A stretch of 64,000 nt of DNA, taken from Burkholderia stabilis. Its GTDB lineage: Bacteria; Pseudomonadota; Gammaproteobacteria; Burkholderiales; Burkholderiaceae. Under the pieces are notes generated by a model. The model ran no database searches, was not told the DNA's origin, and worked only from the letters and a program-made list of their open reading frames with translations. Numbering within the stretch: position 1 is the stretch's first letter; each line of letters begins with the position of its first letter. Shown piece by piece: positions 1 to 7,872 of this stretch. The position numbers and the translations under genes were made by a program. The DNA is taken from the NCBI RefSeq assembly GCF_001742165.1, contig NZ_CP016442.1:1550001-1614000 (forward strand). Reading direction: 5' to 3'.

Positions 1-219
1 CCGTTCGAATTCATGCTGAACACGCTGCGGCTCGTCGAGGGCTTCCCGGTGCACAGCTTCGTCGAACGCACGGGCCTGCCGATGAGCACGATCGAGCCGG
101 CGCTGAAGGAAGCGGAACGGCGCGGGCTGATCACGCGCGATTTCACGCAGATCGCGCCGACGCCGCTCGGCCAGCGTTTCCTCAACGACCTGCAGGAACT
201 GTTCCTGCGCGACGATTGA
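1..219 (+). CDS. hemW: HemW radical-SAM heme chaperone, C-terminal end only
   Basis: This is the last 72 residues of an open frame that enters from the left edge and stops with TGA at 217-219. It carries the winged-helix-like C-terminal region typical of HemW (formerly called oxygen-independent coproporphyrinogen oxidase-like): a LVEGFPVHSF segment, then a helix-turn pattern and the closing ITRDFTQIAPTPLGQRFLND stretch. HemW is a cytoplasmic heme-trafficking protein that binds heme and an iron-sulfur cluster. The radical-SAM cysteine motif lies outside the window, so the assignment rests on the tail alone. The family call is fairly secure; whether the rest is intact cannot be seen. Confidence 0.8.
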   Translation, partial: PFEFMLNTLRLVEGFPVHSFVERTGLPMSTIEPALKEAERRGLITRDFTQIAPTPLGQRFLNDLQELFLRDD

Positions 220-239
220 GGATGAGTGCGATGCCCGGG

Positions 240-339
240 AGCGGAGCAAGCGCTAAAGCACCCACTCCGGTCGACCGCGAAGCATGGGACCGCGAAGCAT
301 GGGACCGGAGTAGGCGCTGAAGCGCCAACTCCGGTCGAC
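240..339. repeat. Intergenic dyad repeat, two related units
   Basis: Between hemW and the tRNA are two copies of a roughly 36-base unit, at about 240-275 and 304-339. Each has a CGGAG arm, a GCGCT(A/G)AAGC centre and an ACTCCGGTCGAC arm, so each could fold into a hairpin. Between them a 15-base unit, ACCGCGAAGCATGGG, is repeated twice in tandem (about 275-304). The arrangement resembles REP-like dispersed intergenic elements. Copy number elsewhere in the genome cannot be judged from this window. Confidence 0.6.
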
Positions 340-374
340 AGACACTGCATTTCGGTTACAATGCCGCCTCGCGT

Positions 375-462
375 GGAAGCGTGGCCGAGCGGTTTAAGGC
401 ACTGGTCTTGAAAACCAGCGACGGGAAACTGTCCGTGAGTTCGAATCTCACCGCTTCCGCCA
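375..462 (+). tRNA. tRNA-Ser (anticodon UGA)
   Basis: The sequence folds as a class II tRNA. The acceptor arm GGAAGCG pairs with CGCTTCC, the anticodon stem CTGGT/ACCAG encloses the loop CTTGAAA with anticodon TGA, and there is a long variable arm. The T loop is GTTCGAATC and the CCA end is encoded (460-462). It is 88 bases long and reads UCA and related serine codons. A terminator hairpin follows immediately. Confidence 0.96.
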
Positions 463-473
463 GGAAATTCGCC

Positions 474-508
474 AAACCCCGTTCATTCGCAGAATGACGG
501 GGTTTTTG
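474..508 (+). terminator. Rho-independent terminator after tRNA-Ser
   Basis: AAACCCCGT-TCATTC pairs with GAATGACGGGGTTT (one bulged base), followed by a T-run. It begins 11 bases after the tRNA CCA end and is the obvious end of that transcript. Confidence 0.85.
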
Positions 509-603
509 TTTGCCTTCACGCCGCCCTCCCCAACGTTCCGACGCGTCGCGCCGGATGCCGTTACAATCCCGCGCTCCGATTCGCGAAACGGGAAATCCAC
601 GTC

Positions 604-996
604 ATGAAGCCCTTCATCGTCTCGTCGCTCGTCGCCGCGCTGGCCGTCGTCAGCACGCATGCGACGGCCGACACCGCCTCCGGCAGCGACGCGCCGGCGT
701 CGTGCGCGATCGCGTACGTGACCGGCGTCGGCGGCTCGCCGCGCGGCCTGAGCGAATACCTCGCGAGCCCGTCGCCCTACAACTACCTGAAGGACAACGA
801 TCTCCAGTGCAAGGTGTCCGACGACGGTCGCACGTCGAACTGCACCGGCGTGACCTACCTGCGGAACGAACAGGTCAGCGTGTACGACGACTCCGATCCG
901 GCGACGCTGACCGTCGTGGCGCGCGTGGAACTCGACCACGGGCAGAAGTACCCCGTGATCGTCGTCGTGCAACGCAAGGACGCCCGCTGCAAGTAA
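604..996 (+). CDS. Small secreted protein of unknown function
   Basis: A 130-residue protein starting with a clear Sec signal peptide: MKP, a hydrophobic core to about residue 20, and cleavage after THATA. The mature part of about 108 residues has four cysteines (in SCAI, LQCK, SNCTG and the terminal ARCK), which could form two disulfides in the periplasm. It is rich in Asp, Ser and Val and shows no enzymatic motif I recognise. The start follows GGGAAA about a dozen bases upstream, a weak ribosome site. It stands alone, 95 bases past the tRNA terminator, and probably has its own promoter. The function is unknown. Confidence 0.75.
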   Translation: MKPFIVSSLVAALAVVSTHATADTASGSDAPASCAIAYVTGVGGSPRGLSEYLASPSPYNYLKDNDLQCKVSDDGRTSNCTGVTYLRNEQVSVYDDSDPATLTVVARVELDHGQKYPVIVVVQRKDARCK

Positions 997-1208
997 TGAC
1001 GCGGCTCCGCGCGTGCCGCGGGTCAAGACGGCGCGCACGCTCGCGGCAGCGCACCACCGAATCCGTGCAGCAATCGCCGCCGCCCCGCGCCGGAAGCCTC
1101 CCTGCCGGCCGCGCCATCACCTAGAATTCGTTCAACACGGCGACACGACCGCCGCCGCGTACTCGATGCCGCACGCGCCACCCCTGCGCGCGGCACACGG
1201 AGATCGCC

Positions 1209-1502
1209 ATGACCGAACAGTCGACACCGACGGAACACGTCGATTACGAAGGCTTCGAGATCCATGTCGTGCCGGCCGCCGTACCCGGCAGCGACACGCG
1301 CTACACCTACACCGGCTACGTGTGCCATCCGGGCGCGAATCCCGCGCTGCCCGACCACGCGGTGCCGTTCCACGCGGACGGCGAGGAAAGCTTCGCGAGC
1401 GTCGACGAAGCGGTCCACGAAGCCGTGCATATCGGCAAGAGCATCATCGACGGCACGCACCCCGACCTGTCGGTGCTGTCGCTCGTCACGCACGGTTTCT
1501 GA
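1209..1502 (+). CDS. Small conserved-type cytoplasmic protein, unknown function
   Basis: A 97-residue acidic protein with no signal peptide or membrane segment. The ATG follows GGAGATC, a good ribosome site. The N-terminal half (DYEGFEIHVVP, YTYTGYVCHPG) looks like a small beta-rich fold. The C-terminal half has a helix (SVDEAVHEAVHIGKSIIDG). This sequence style is familiar from small families found mainly in Burkholderia, but I cannot name a domain with confidence and infer no function. Codon use and third-position GC match the neighbours, so it is very likely real. Confidence 0.7.
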   Translation: MTEQSTPTEHVDYEGFEIHVVPAAVPGSDTRYTYTGYVCHPGANPALPDHAVPFHADGEESFASVDEAVHEAVHIGKSIIDGTHPDLSVLSLVTHGF

Positions 1503-1836
1503 ACCGGGCAGACGACATCGCCTGCGATGGCGTGGACGCAGGTCGCGGCGCTGCTTGCGGTGACCGCTGCGCGGTCGCACGATCGTCGCGAGCCTGCATG
1601 CGCGTCGCTCGCCGCGCCTTTCAATCCTGCAACAGTTGCGTCGGCATGCGCTGCCGCAACGCGAGCCCGTCGCGCACACTGTCACATGTCGCGTCACATC
1701 GCGATGCGCGGGCGCCGGACCGCGCCACCATCATCAGCGATCGCAACGCCCGGCATCGCGCGTTATGCGTTTCTCCCGATATCGGCTTGCGCGCGGACGC
1801 CTATCATTTTTTTATAGTCACTTCTGGCTATCTCCC
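1503..1836. other. Intergenic stretch, no gene recognised
   Basis: These 334 bases hold no credible coding frame on either strand. An AT-rich patch at about 1806-1818 (a T-run followed by TATAGT) sits 18 bases before the next gene and may be its -10 region; no good -35 box accompanies it. I see no hairpin with a T-run for the preceding gene. Confidence 0.5.
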
Positions 1837-2328
1837 ATGCGCCCCGTTCTCCGTCCGCACGTCGACCGGTTGCCTGTTGCTGCGCTGGCCGTCGTCGCCA
1901 TGCTTGCCGCGTGCACGATCACACCGCCGTCGTCCATGCATTCGGTCCTGACGATTCCGTCGATCACGCGCAGCGCGAGCCGCGACCAGTATCGCGTCGA
2001 GATCGCGCAACGCGTGGCCGAGCGCAACCCGTCCGGCCTGCTGCGCGGCACCCCGCAGGCGATGCTCCGTTCGCTCGTCGTCGTCGCATTCACCGTCGAT
2101 CGCAACGGCCGCCTCGTCAACGCTTCCATCTATCGCAGCAACGGTGACAGCGAAGCGGAAGCGCTCGCGCTCGCGTCGCTGCGACGCTCGGCGCCGCTGC
2201 CGGCGCCGCCGTCGCGACTGCTCGACGGCAACGGCCAGATCGAAATGATGGAAGGCTGGCTCTTCAACGACGACGGCCATTTCCAGTTGCAAAGCACCGC
2301 GTCCGCACAAGCGCAATCGCTCGACTGA
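1837..2328 (+). CDS. TonB C-terminal-like lipoprotein
   Basis: A 163-residue protein with a lipoprotein signal: a basic start (MRPVLRPHVDR), a hydrophobic core and the lipobox LAAC at about residues 23-26. The rest resembles a TonB C-terminal or TonB-like energy-transducer fold: MLRSLVVVAFTVDRNGRLVNASIYRSNGD is the usual 'V.F.ld.dG.v....v..SSG....D.aAl..v' pattern, followed by ALASLRRSAPLPAPP. It lacks the N-terminal membrane anchor and proline-rich spacer of true TonB, so it is probably a periplasmic lipid-anchored protein rather than an energy transducer. The reading frame stays open for about 200 bases upstream; the ATG at 1837 was chosen because the signal peptide begins there. Confidence 0.65.
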   Translation: MRPVLRPHVDRLPVAALAVVAMLAACTITPPSSMHSVLTIPSITRSASRDQYRVEIAQRVAERNPSGLLRGTPQAMLRSLVVVAFTVDRNGRLVNASIYRSNGDSEAEALALASLRRSAPLPAPPSRLLDGNGQIEMMEGWLFNDDGHFQLQSTASAQAQSLD

Positions 2329-2346
2329 CCGCCCGCCGTGCCGCGA

Positions 2347-2376
2347 TTGCCGGTGTGCGGCGGCGCTGGCTATAAT
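2347..2376 (+). promoter_or_regulatory. Putative sigma-70 promoter
   Basis: TTGCCG (2347-2352) and a perfect TATAAT (2371-2376) are separated by 18 bases. It lies about 250 bases ahead of the MFS gene and points toward it. Confidence 0.4.
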
Positions 2377-2622
2377 TTTCCGCAATCGCGCGGCCATCAC
2401 GCCACGCGCGCGCTCGCGCGCCCCACCCGGCATGCGAGCCGACCACGCCGGCACCGGGCGGCGGCGACATACCCGTCTCCATCGTCGACCGGCGGGTGAC
2501 GTCCGCGCCACGGCGCGCGTCCACGCCGCCACCGCATCATCCGCTCGGCCGCCCTCCGGCAGGCATCCGCCTGCCTGACCGCACGCACAGCCGACCGCCC
2601 CAACGACAAAACGGAGACATCC

Positions 2623-3932
2623 ATGTCCGCATCCCCCCGACCGTTGCACACGCAACCGGTTCGGCCGGCGCCGTCAGCCACCGGCGCATCGTGTTCGCGA
2701 GCTTCATCGGCACCGCGATCGAGTTCTACGATTTCTACGTGTACGCAACGGCCGCCGCGCTCGTCATCGGCCCCGTATTCTTCCCGCACGGCTCCGCGAC
2801 CGCGCAGGCGCTGTCCGCGTTCGTCACGTTCGGCATCGCGTTCATCGCACGCCCGATCGGCTCGTTCCTGTTCGGGCACTTCGGCGACCGCATCGGCCGC
2901 AAATCGACGCTCGTCGCATCGCTGCTCGTGATGGGCGTGTCCACCACCGCGATCGGCTTCGTGCCAGGCTACGACGCGATCGGCGCGCTCGCGCCGGTGC
3001 TGCTGTGCGTGCTGCGCTTCGGCCAGGGGATCGGCCTCGGCGGCGAATGGGGCGGCGCGGCGCTGCTCGCGACCGAACACGCGCCGCAGGGCAAGCGCGG
3101 CTGGTTCGGGATGTTCCCGCAGCTCGGGCCCTCGGTCGGCTTCCTGATGTCGAACGGCCTGTTCTTCGCGCTTGCGCTGTCGCTGTCCGACGAGCAGTTC
3201 CGAAGCTGGGGCTGGCGCATCCCGTTCCTGGTCAGCGCGGTGCTCGTCGCGCTCGGCCTGTACGTGCGGCTCAAGATCACCGAAACGCCGGCGTTCCAGG
3301 CCGCGCTCGACCGCAACGAGCGCGTGCGCGTGCCGGTCGCGACGCTCGTCACGCAACACTGGCAGCCGACGCTGCTCGGCGCGCTCGCGATGGTCGTCTG
3401 CTACACGCTGTTCTACATCTCGACGGTGTTCTCGCTGTCGTACGGCGTGTCGGCGCTGCATATTCCGCGCCAGAGCTTCCTCGGGCTGCTGTGTTTCGCA
3501 GTGGTATTCATGGGGCTCGCGACGCCGCTTTCCGCGTGGGCATCGGACCGTTTCGGCCGCAAGCCGGTGCTCGTCGTCGGCGCGATCGCCGCGCTGCTGT
3601 CGGGTTTCGCGATGGAACCGCTGCTCGGCAGCGGCTCGATGCCGCTCGTCGCACTATTCCTGACGATCGAGCTGTTCCTGATGGGCGTGACGTTCGCGCC
3701 GATGGGCGCGCTGCTGCCCGAACTGTTCCCGACCAACGTCCGCTATACGGGCGCGGGCGTCGCGTACAACCTCGGCGGGATCCTCGGCGCGTCGATCGCG
3801 CCGTATATCGCGCAACTGCTGGCTGCGCGCGGCGGGCTGTCGTGGGTCGGCGGGTACGTGTCGGTCGCGGCGGCGATCAGCCTGATCGGCGTGCTGCTGA
3901 TGCGCGAAACGCGCGACTCGTCGCTCGTCTGA
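2623..3932 (+). CDS. MFS metabolite:proton symporter, apparent frameshift near the start
   Basis: The body (about 430 residues) is a 12-helix MFS carrier of the metabolite:H+ symporter type (ShiA/ProP-like). It has IEFYDFYVYATAAALV in helix 1, GHFGDRIGRKSTL in the helix 2-3 loop, GEWGGAALL in helix 4 and ASDRFGRKPVL in the central loop. The only good start is the ATG at 2623, preceded by CGGAGACATCC. It is one base out of frame with the body because a run of six C at 2633-2638 would need seven. One extra C would give MSASPPTVAHATG joined to the carrier, about 436 residues. As written, initiation at 2623 stops near 2931. An in-frame GTG at 2691 could start the carrier but has no ribosome site. 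This is either a sequencing indel, slippage at the C-run, or inactivation. Substrate unknown; an organic acid or osmolyte is usual for the group. Confidence 0.75.
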
Positions 3933-4036
3933 GCCTCCGGGGCGACCCGGGTTGTGCGGCGGCCGGCGCTGCCTATACTCGATCCTGGGCGCGCGGCCGC
4001 GCGCCCCCGGGATCCCTCCCCGAAGGAGCCGCCGCC

Positions 4037-4216
4037 ATGAATATCCGCCTTGGTAATGCCGACCTCGTTCTGACCCTCGCGCTCGCGCTGGGCGGCGCGT
4101 TGCTGCTCGCGCTGCGCTTCCGGCCGAAGACGTGGCGCGGCCTCGTGTTCGAGGCGCTGCTGGCGAATCTGGCGGCCATCGCCGCCGTCATCACGGTCGA
4201 GGCGCTGCTCGCCTGA
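4037..4216 (+). CDS. Small two-helix membrane protein
   Basis: A 59-residue protein starting at an ATG preceded by AAGGAG (4023-4028, eight bases away), a strong ribosome site. It contains two hydrophobic helices, about residues 9-27 (LVLTLALALGGALLLAL) and 40-58 (LLANLAAIAAVITVEALLA), separated by a basic loop RFRPKTWRG. This suggests a small inner-membrane hairpin protein. No named family is recognised. It is convergent with waaC, whose stop lies 20 bases downstream on the other strand. The gene call rests on the ribosome site and the clear membrane pattern. Confidence 0.65.
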   Translation: MNIRLGNADLVLTLALALGGALLLALRFRPKTWRGLVFEALLANLAAIAAVITVEALLA

Positions 4217-4235
4217 GCCGCCCCGCCCCGTTCCG

Positions 4236-5258
4236 TCAGGCGGACAGCCGCGCGCGCAGCGCGCCGTAGGCCGGGACGACGGCGTCGATCGCGTCCAGCG
4301 CCTGCCGGACGGACGGCATCGCACCCGGCTCCCCGATCGACAGCGCATTCGGCGTACCGCCGATGCCGCAGTGGTGGCGCGACGTCGCGACGAAAATCAT
4401 CACGGTCGGGCGCTGCAGCGCGTGCGCCATGTGCACGAACCCCGTATCGACGCCCACCACGAGCGCGGCCCGGCCAAGCGCCGCGCCGAGTTCGCGCACC
4501 GTCATCGCGGGCAGCACGACCGCCCCCGGTGCGCGCGCGGCGATGTCCTGCGCGTCGTCGTGTTCGGCAGCCGATCCCCACGGCAGCAGCACACGCACGC
4601 CGCGCGCCATCATCTGCGTGGCGAGCGCGGCCCAGTGGTCGGCCGGCCATTTCTTGTCGGGATTGGACGTCGCGTGGAACAACAGCATGAACGGTGCGCC
4701 GTCGGTCACGGCGGCCGGCAGGTTCGCGTCCTGCGGCGGGACGACCCCGTACGTGGCAACGCCTTCGGGCACGTAGCCGAGCGCCTCGCCCGCGCTCACG
4801 CGCATCCCGTGCCATGCGTCGCAGTCCGGCCGCGGGCCGAAGCGATGCGAATACGCGAAGCGCGCGCCCGTTTCGCCGAGATCCTGCGTCTGGTAGCCGA
4901 CGCGGCGCGCGGCACGCGCCAGCGCCGAAATGATCGCGCTTTTGTAGACCCCGTGCAGGTCGATCACCGCGTCGTAGCGGTGCGCACGCAACGCGCCGAT
5001 CGACGCCGAGATCGCCTTCAGGTCGCCGGCATTCCGGAGTTTCTTGAAACGGCGCAGCGGCGCGCACAGGACGCTGCTCACGCCCGGATGCCAGCGCACG
5101 ACCTCCGCGCACGATTCGTCCACGGCCCAGTCGACCGTCACGCCGGGAAAGGCGCGATGCAGATCCGCAACGACAGGCAGCGTCTGGACGACGTCGCCGA
5201 GCGACGTCACTTTCACGATGAGGATGCGTTTCACGATGTGTGGGGGTTGGCCTGCCAT
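4236..5258 (-). CDS. waaC: Lipopolysaccharide heptosyltransferase I
   Basis: A 340-residue GT9-family glycosyltransferase. WaaC adds the first L-glycero-D-manno-heptose to Kdo in the LPS inner core at the cytoplasmic face of the inner membrane. The N-terminal Rossmann half begins ILIVKVTSLGDVVQTLPV, the hallmark of heptosyltransferases. The C-terminal half has FMLLFHATSNPDKKWPADHW, the ADP-heptose-site region, and GVDTGFVHMAHALQRPTVMIF, the conserved DTG.xHlA motif. The length is typical. The ATG at 5258 was taken; a GTG at 5232-5234 (giving VKRILIVKV) is an alternative and matches the usual family N-terminus better, but neither has a strong ribosome site. It lies alone here rather than in a large LPS cluster. 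Confidence 0.9.
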   Translation of the reverse strand: MAGQPPHIVKRILIVKVTSLGDVVQTLPVVADLHRAFPGVTVDWAVDESCAEVVRWHPGVSSVLCAPLRRFKKLRNAGDLKAISASIGALRAHRYDAVIDLHGVYKSAIISALARAARRVGYQTQDLGETGARFAYSHRFGPRPDCDAWHGMRVSAGEALGYVPEGVATYGVVPPQDANLPAAVTDGAPFMLLFHATSNPDKKWPADHWAALATQMMARGVRVLLPWGSAAEHDDAQDIAARAPGAVVLPAMTVRELGAALGRAALVVGVDTGFVHMAHALQRPTVMIFVATSRHHCGIGGTPNALSIGEPGAMPSVRQALDAIDAVVPAYGALRARLSA

Positions 5259-5404
5259 TTCGGCATGCTAATGACGGATGTCGTCGTTAGCATTACCTCA
5301 AGATTACTTTTGTAACAGAATGCGTCGTTTTTGTGAAAATGTGTCACCCCCCGCTGGCATCCGGTTCTTTTTATAATGCGCTCTTTGCCTCCCGGCCCGC
5401 GTCG

Positions 5405-6928
5405 ATGCCACGCCCAGCCCTTCCCGCCCTGTTTCCCGCCCTCACCCGTCGTTCGTTGCGCATCTGGCGCCAATACGGCGTTTTCTGGCTCGGTGCGATC
5501 GTCGTCGGCCTCGCGGCCGTGCTTTATGCGCGGCTGATCGACTGGGGCTACGACACCTTCCGTACGATGCGCGATCACGCCGCGTGGCTGCCGCTGCTGC
5601 TGACGCCCGCGATCTCCGCCTTGTCCGTGTGGATCACGCGCCGGTTCTTCCGCGGCGCCGAGGGCAGCGGCATCCCGCAGGTGATCGCGACGCTGCATGC
5701 GAGCCCGAGCGCGTTCGGCGCGCGGCTGCTGACGCTGCGCATCCTGTTCGGCAAGGTGCTGGTGTCGTTCCTCGGCATCCTGGGCGGCTTCACGATCGGC
5801 CGCGAAGGGCCGACCGTGCAGGTCGGCGCGGCGCTGATGTTCAACCTGCGGCGCTTCTACCCGCGCTCGAATGCGCAGATCGAACGCCAACTCGTGCTGG
5901 CCGGCGCGGCGGCCGGGCTGTCGGCCGCGTTCAATACGCCGCTCGCCGGGATCGTGTTCGCGATCGAGGAGCTGACCCGCAGCTTCTCCGCACGCGCAAG
6001 CGGCGTGCTGATCACCGCGATCATTCTCGCCGGCGTCGTCGCGCTCGGCCTGAACGGCAACTACACGTATTTCGGCACGATCGATGCCGGCCCCCATTTC
6101 CCGAAGCTGCTGGCGCTCGCGGTACTGGTCACCGCGATCGTGACGGGCATCGCGGGCGGCCTGTTCTGCTGGCTGCTGCTCAACACCGGACGCTGGCTGC
6201 CCGCGCGACTGCTGGGCCTGTACCGCGAGCGGCCGATCGCGTTCGCCGCGCTGTGCGGCTTCGTGATCGCCGTCGTCGGCCTCGTGTCCGGCGGCACGAC
6301 GTTCGGCAGCGGCTACGCGGAGGCGCGCGGCCTGCTCGACGGCCGCGAGCACCTGTCGGTGTTCTATCCGTTCCTGAAAATGGTGTCGATGGTCGCGTCG
6401 TACCTGCCGGGCATCCCTGGCGGGATCTTCGCGCCGTCGCTGTCGATCGGCGCCGGGTTCGGCAACCTGCTGCACGTCGTGTTCGGCAACATGAGCCTGC
6501 CGATGCTGATCGCGCTCGCGATGGTCGGCTATCTGGCGGCCGTCACGCAGTCGCCGATCACGTCGTTCGTGATCGTGATGGAGATGATCAACGGTCATGC
6601 GCTGGTGATTTCGCTGATGGCCACCGCCCTGGTATCGAGCCGTGTGTCGCGCTTTTTCGCGCCGCCGCTGTACGAAACGCTTGCGCAGCGCTATCTCGCG
6701 CCGCCGGTCGCGGCCGCGACGGAACCGGCTGCAGGCACGGCTGCGGCTACGACCGGCGTCACCGAGCCGCAGGATGCGGCCGCCGCGCCCGCCGATCCGC
6801 TCGACACGCTGCGTGACGAAGGCAGCGGCGAGCCGGACACCGCAGCGCCGGACGAACCCGCAGCGCACGCGCCGGCGGCATCGCACGACGACGAGCCGGC
6901 TGCGCCCGGCCCGCGCGACGCTCAGTAG
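5405..6928 (+). CDS. ClC-family chloride/proton exchanger
   Basis: A 507-residue integral membrane protein of the ClC family. Chloride-site motifs are present in order: GSGIPQ (residues about 87-92), GREGPT (132-137, with the gating glutamate E134), and GIPGGIFAP (336-344). The internal-gate region PPLYETLAQ lies near residue 420. The pair IEEL at 187-190 supplies the second glutamate corresponding to the E. coli ClC-ec1 proton glutamate (E203), so H+/Cl- antiport is more likely than a pure channel. The last 90 residues are an Ala/Pro/Glu-rich cytoplasmic tail with no CBS domain. The ATG at 5405 was chosen over one at 5333, because the upstream 24 residues are not membrane-like. Confidence 0.9.
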   Translation: MPRPALPALFPALTRRSLRIWRQYGVFWLGAIVVGLAAVLYARLIDWGYDTFRTMRDHAAWLPLLLTPAISALSVWITRRFFRGAEGSGIPQVIATLHASPSAFGARLLTLRILFGKVLVSFLGILGGFTIGREGPTVQVGAALMFNLRRFYPRSNAQIERQLVLAGAAAGLSAAFNTPLAGIVFAIEELTRSFSARASGVLITAIILAGVVALGLNGNYTYFGTIDAGPHFPKLLALAVLVTAIVTGIAGGLFCWLLLNTGRWLPARLLGLYRERPIAFAALCGFVIAVVGLVSGGTTFGSGYAEARGLLDGREHLSVFYPFLKMVSMVASYLPGIPGGIFAPSLSIGAGFGNLLHVVFGNMSLPMLIALAMVGYLAAVTQSPITSFVIVMEMINGHALVISLMATALVSSRVSRFFAPPLYETLAQRYLAPPVAAATEPAAGTAAATTGVTEPQDAAAAPADPLDTLRDEGSGEPDTAAPDEPAAHAPAASHDDEPAAPGPRDAQ

Positions 6929-7032
6929 ATCACGACCGGTGCCGGCCGGTAGTAGACCGGCCGCGCCGGCACGACGATGCACCCGGCCAGCGTGATGGCG
7001 ACGAGCGCGATGGCGATGGCGGTTCTTTTCAT
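6922..7032 (-). CDS. Tiny 36-residue lipoprotein
   Basis: The reading frame encodes MKRTAIAIALVAITLAGC followed by IVVPARPVYYRPAPVVIY. It has a perfect lipoprotein signal (basic start, hydrophobic core, lipobox LAGC), leaving an 18-residue mature lipopeptide rich in Tyr, Pro and Val. The start has an excellent ribosome site (GGAGGT seven bases upstream). It lies 12 bases after the YXWGXW gene, so the two are very probably co-transcribed. Its stop overlaps the stop of the convergent ClC gene by a few bases. It is easily missed because of its size. Function unknown; an envelope-associated lipopeptide is inferred. Confidence 0.7.
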   Translation of the reverse strand: MKRTAIAIALVAITLAGCIVVPARPVYYRPAPVVIY

Positions 7033-7044
7033 CACGCACCTCCA

Positions 7045-7446
7045 TCAGGCCCAGTGGCCACGCGTCCAGAACCAGTTCGGACCGCGCTGGTCCCAGTGGC
7101 CCGGCACCCATTGCATGCCGACGCGCTCGGCTTCCCAGTGACCGCCGATCCACACGTAGCGGCCATGGTCCCAGTGCCAGTGGCCGCGCTCCCACACGTA
7201 GCCCACTCGCGCAGTCGGCACGACCTCGTAGCGCACGGGCGGCGGCGCGTTCGGCGCGACGATGACGACTTCCTCGGTACGCACGGCGACCGGCTCGGCG
7301 ACGATCACGCGGCCCTGCGGCGCGATCACGGGCGTACCGACGAGAATCTCGTCCGCATGTGCGGCAAACGGCGCGACGACGGCTGACAGGCCCGCGGCAA
7401 ACAGCGCGAGCGAAACGATACGACGTTGAACAATAGAGACAGCCAT
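7045..7446 (-). CDS. YXWGXW-repeat secreted protein
   Basis: A 133-residue exported protein. The ATG at 7446 follows AGGAGG at ideal spacing. A signal peptide ends at about residue 31 (FAAHA). The mature protein contains Trp/His/Gly-rich repeats at the C-terminus: YVWERGHWHWDHGRYVWIGGHW, WVPGHWDQRGPNWFW and TRGHWA. This is the YXWGXW/WxxGHW type of repeat found in many proteobacterial periplasmic or outer-membrane proteins of unknown function. The first mature half is Val/Pro-rich. It is the first gene of a likely two-gene unit with the tiny lipoprotein that follows. Confidence 0.8.
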   Translation of the reverse strand: MAVSIVQRRIVSLALFAAGLSAVVAPFAAHADEILVGTPVIAPQGRVIVAEPVAVRTEEVVIVAPNAPPPVRYEVVPTARVGYVWERGHWHWDHGRYVWIGGHWEAERVGMQWVPGHWDQRGPNWFWTRGHWA

Positions 7447-7560
7447 CACAACCTCCTGGTTGAACAAGTTACGCGAGCGTATTCGTTCAATGCGGGAGGA
7501 CCGATAACGGCCGACAGACGCCGTGTTACGGCGTGCCCGAAAGTGCAACAGGGCGTAAGA

Positions 7561-7586
7561 CGCGCACGGCGGCGGGCGCCGCCGTG
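7561..7586 (-). terminator. Strong hairpin downstream of minE
   Basis: A perfect 11-bp inverted repeat, CGCACGGCGGC / GCCGCCGTGCG with a four-base loop, lies 20 bases past the minE stop. On the minus strand it is followed only by TCTTA, so it is a GC-rich hairpin with a poor T-tract. It probably ends or stabilises the min transcript. Confidence 0.45.
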
Positions 7587-7605
7587 CGGGGGACACCGGC
7601 AAGGG

Positions 7606-7860
7606 TCAGGCTTGCGGGATCTCGATCTTCACTTCGAGGACTTCGAGATCGTCCTGGCGCTCGAGGCTGACGCGGATGTCATCGTTCGAAATATGGACGT
7701 ACTTCGAGATGACCGCGACCAGCTCCTTCTGCAGCGCCGGCAGGTAATCGGCCGGCGGCCGGCCGCCGACCCGCTCGTGCGCGATGATGAGCTGCAGGCG
7801 CTCCTTCGCGACCGATGCGGACTTTTTCTTCTCGCCGAGGAGAAACGAAAGGATGGACAT
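7606..7860 (-). CDS. minE: Cell division topological specificity factor MinE
   Basis: An 84-residue protein, the usual size of MinE. The N-terminal amphipathic membrane-targeting and MinD-binding segment ([30 protein letters not shown]) is followed by the dimerising C-terminal beta domain ([20 protein letters not shown], then [10 protein letters not shown]). MinE stimulates the MinD ATPase and drives pole-to-pole oscillation, so that division is restricted to mid-cell. It is the last gene of minC-minD-minE, 12 bases after minD. Confidence 0.97.
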   Translation of the reverse strand: MSILSFLLGEKKKSASVAKERLQLIIAHERVGGRPPADYLPALQKELVAVISKYVHISNDDIRVSLERQDDLEVLEVKIEIPQA

Positions 7861-7872
7861 GGGCGGCCTCCG

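Noticed and set aside
375..462. tRNA-Ser as an integration site for a genomic island
   Set aside because: No integrase, direct repeat of the tRNA 3' end or foreign-looking composition is seen nearby.
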